Origin: an uncultured Erythrobacteraceae bacterium
Lineage (GTDB): Bacteria > Pseudomonadota > Alphaproteobacteria > Sphingomonadales > Sphingomonadaceae
Length of the DNA: 5,412 nt
Assembly (NCBI GenBank): GCA_950071875.1
Contig: CATMNW010000193.1
Coordinates: 1 to 5,412, forward strand
Direction: 5' to 3'
Shown: piece after piece, positions 5,055-5,412 of the stretch
How the letters are laid out: the number at the start of each line of letters is the position of its first letter
How positions within the stretch are numbered: the first letter of the stretch is position 1
Translations under genes and position numbers: made by a program
The notes under the pieces: model-generated
What the model was told of the DNA's origin: nothing
Database searches by the model: none
Seen by the model: the letters and a program-made list of their open reading frames with translations, nothing else

Positions 5055-5102
5055 GCACAAAACAAAAGGGCTCCCCGAAAAGGGAGCCCTTCGTGTTTGT
5101 GC
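5055..5102. terminator. Bidirectional Rho-independent terminator between the small gene and pal
   Basis: AAGGGCTCCC (5066-5075) pairs with GGGAGCCCTT (5082-5091) over ten perfect positions around CGAAAA. The flanks GCACAAA (5055-5061) and TTTGTGC (5096-5102) can extend the stem. On the - strand the hairpin is followed by TTTTGTTTTG, a good T tract for pal. On the + strand the tail is a poorer CGTGTTTGTG. It therefore ends pal and probably also the small gene. Confidence 0.85.
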
Positions 5103-5111
5103 GATCGGCGA

Positions 5112-5412
5112 TCAGTTGATCGTGACTGTCGCAGCGCGGCGGTTCTGCGCCCATGCGCTTTCGTTCGAAGCCAGCGCGACAGGGCGTTCCTTGCCGTAGC
5201 TGACGACGCGGATGCGGTTGGCCGACACGCCGAGGCTGACGAGATAGTTCTTCGCCGCATTGGCACGCCGTTCACCCAGAGCGAGGTTGTATTCGCGCGT
5301 GCCGCGTTCGTCGGCATGGCCTTCCACGGTGAAGTTCAGCTGTGGGAAGCGGGCGAAATACTGCGCCTGCGCCTGCAGCGCCGCCGCATCGGTGCTGTCG
5401 ATGTTGAAGCGG
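5112..5412 (-). CDS. pal: Peptidoglycan-associated lipoprotein Pal, C-terminal domain (5' end outside window)
   Basis: Pal anchors the outer membrane to peptidoglycan and works with TolQRAB in envelope constriction at division. The frame enters from the window edge and 99 codons are visible to the TGA at 5112-5114. This is the OmpA-like domain: RFNIDST at the start (equivalent to the FDFDS strand), then FTVEGHADERGTREYNLALGERRANAAKNYLVSLGV. The Asp of GHADERG and the first Arg of LGERRAN match the residues that hold diaminopimelate. SYGKERPV and QNRRAATVTIN complete the domain. The signal peptide and lipobox lie beyond the window. A GTG inside the frame at 5327 is an internal codon, not the start. 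tolB is expected upstream, outside the window. The strong terminator at 5055-5102 ends the transcript. Confidence 0.95.
   Translation of the reverse strand, partial: RFNIDSTDAAALQAQAQYFARFPQLNFTVEGHADERGTREYNLALGERRANAAKNYLVSLGVSANRIRVVSYGKERPVALASNESAWAQNRRAATVTIN

Noticed and set aside
1..5412. CRISPR array, tRNA, mobile element or defence island
   Set aside because: No spaced repeat array, no cloverleaf with a TTCGA-type arm, and no transposase, integrase or inverted terminal repeats were seen on either strand.

Overview
The window looks like chromosomal DNA of a GC-rich alphaproteobacterium, most likely a sphingomonad of the Erythrobacteraceae type. This rests on the style of the Pal C-terminus, the J-protein with its N-terminal Cys/His module, and a GGAAC-N16-TGTT stress-type promoter. 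The assignment comes from recognised protein families, not from a search. I see no tRNA, rRNA, CRISPR array, insertion sequence or phage gene.

Left part, + strand. An SLC13/DASS-type ion-coupled anion transporter, cut at its 5' end by the window, runs to 1242 and is followed by a terminator-like hairpin. After about 310 non-coding bases comes a PLP enzyme of the cystathionine gamma-synthase family (1553-2866). The gap holds several perfect stems, one of which buries the Shine-Dalgarno sequence of the PLP enzyme, so translational control is plausible. The enzyme's stop codon overlaps the apparent start of an ATP-grasp ligase (2863-3750), which seems to use a CTG start with a well-placed GGAGG. 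The two form a tight, probably translationally coupled pair.

Middle part, - strand. Two genes converge on the ATP-grasp gene with only 9 bases between the facing stops. Transcription runs leftwards from a J-domain protein (4738-4205) to a PilZ-domain protein (4161-3760). The 43-base gap carries two copies of TTCGCGAA at a 20-base period, and alternative hairpins there enclose the pilZ start codon.

Right part. A divergent promoter region (4739-4892) serves the J-protein on one side. On the other it serves a 49-residue secreted or membrane peptide (4893-5042) behind a likely EcfG-type general-stress promoter. A strong bidirectional terminator separates this small gene from the convergent pal gene, of which only the C-terminal OmpA-like domain is in the window.

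The most notable candidates are the structured leader of the PLP enzyme, the CTG-coupled PLP enzyme/ATP-grasp pair, and the repeat/hairpin element at the pilZ start. None proves a new system. The pair is the best candidate for an uncharacterised amino-acid modification or ligation step.
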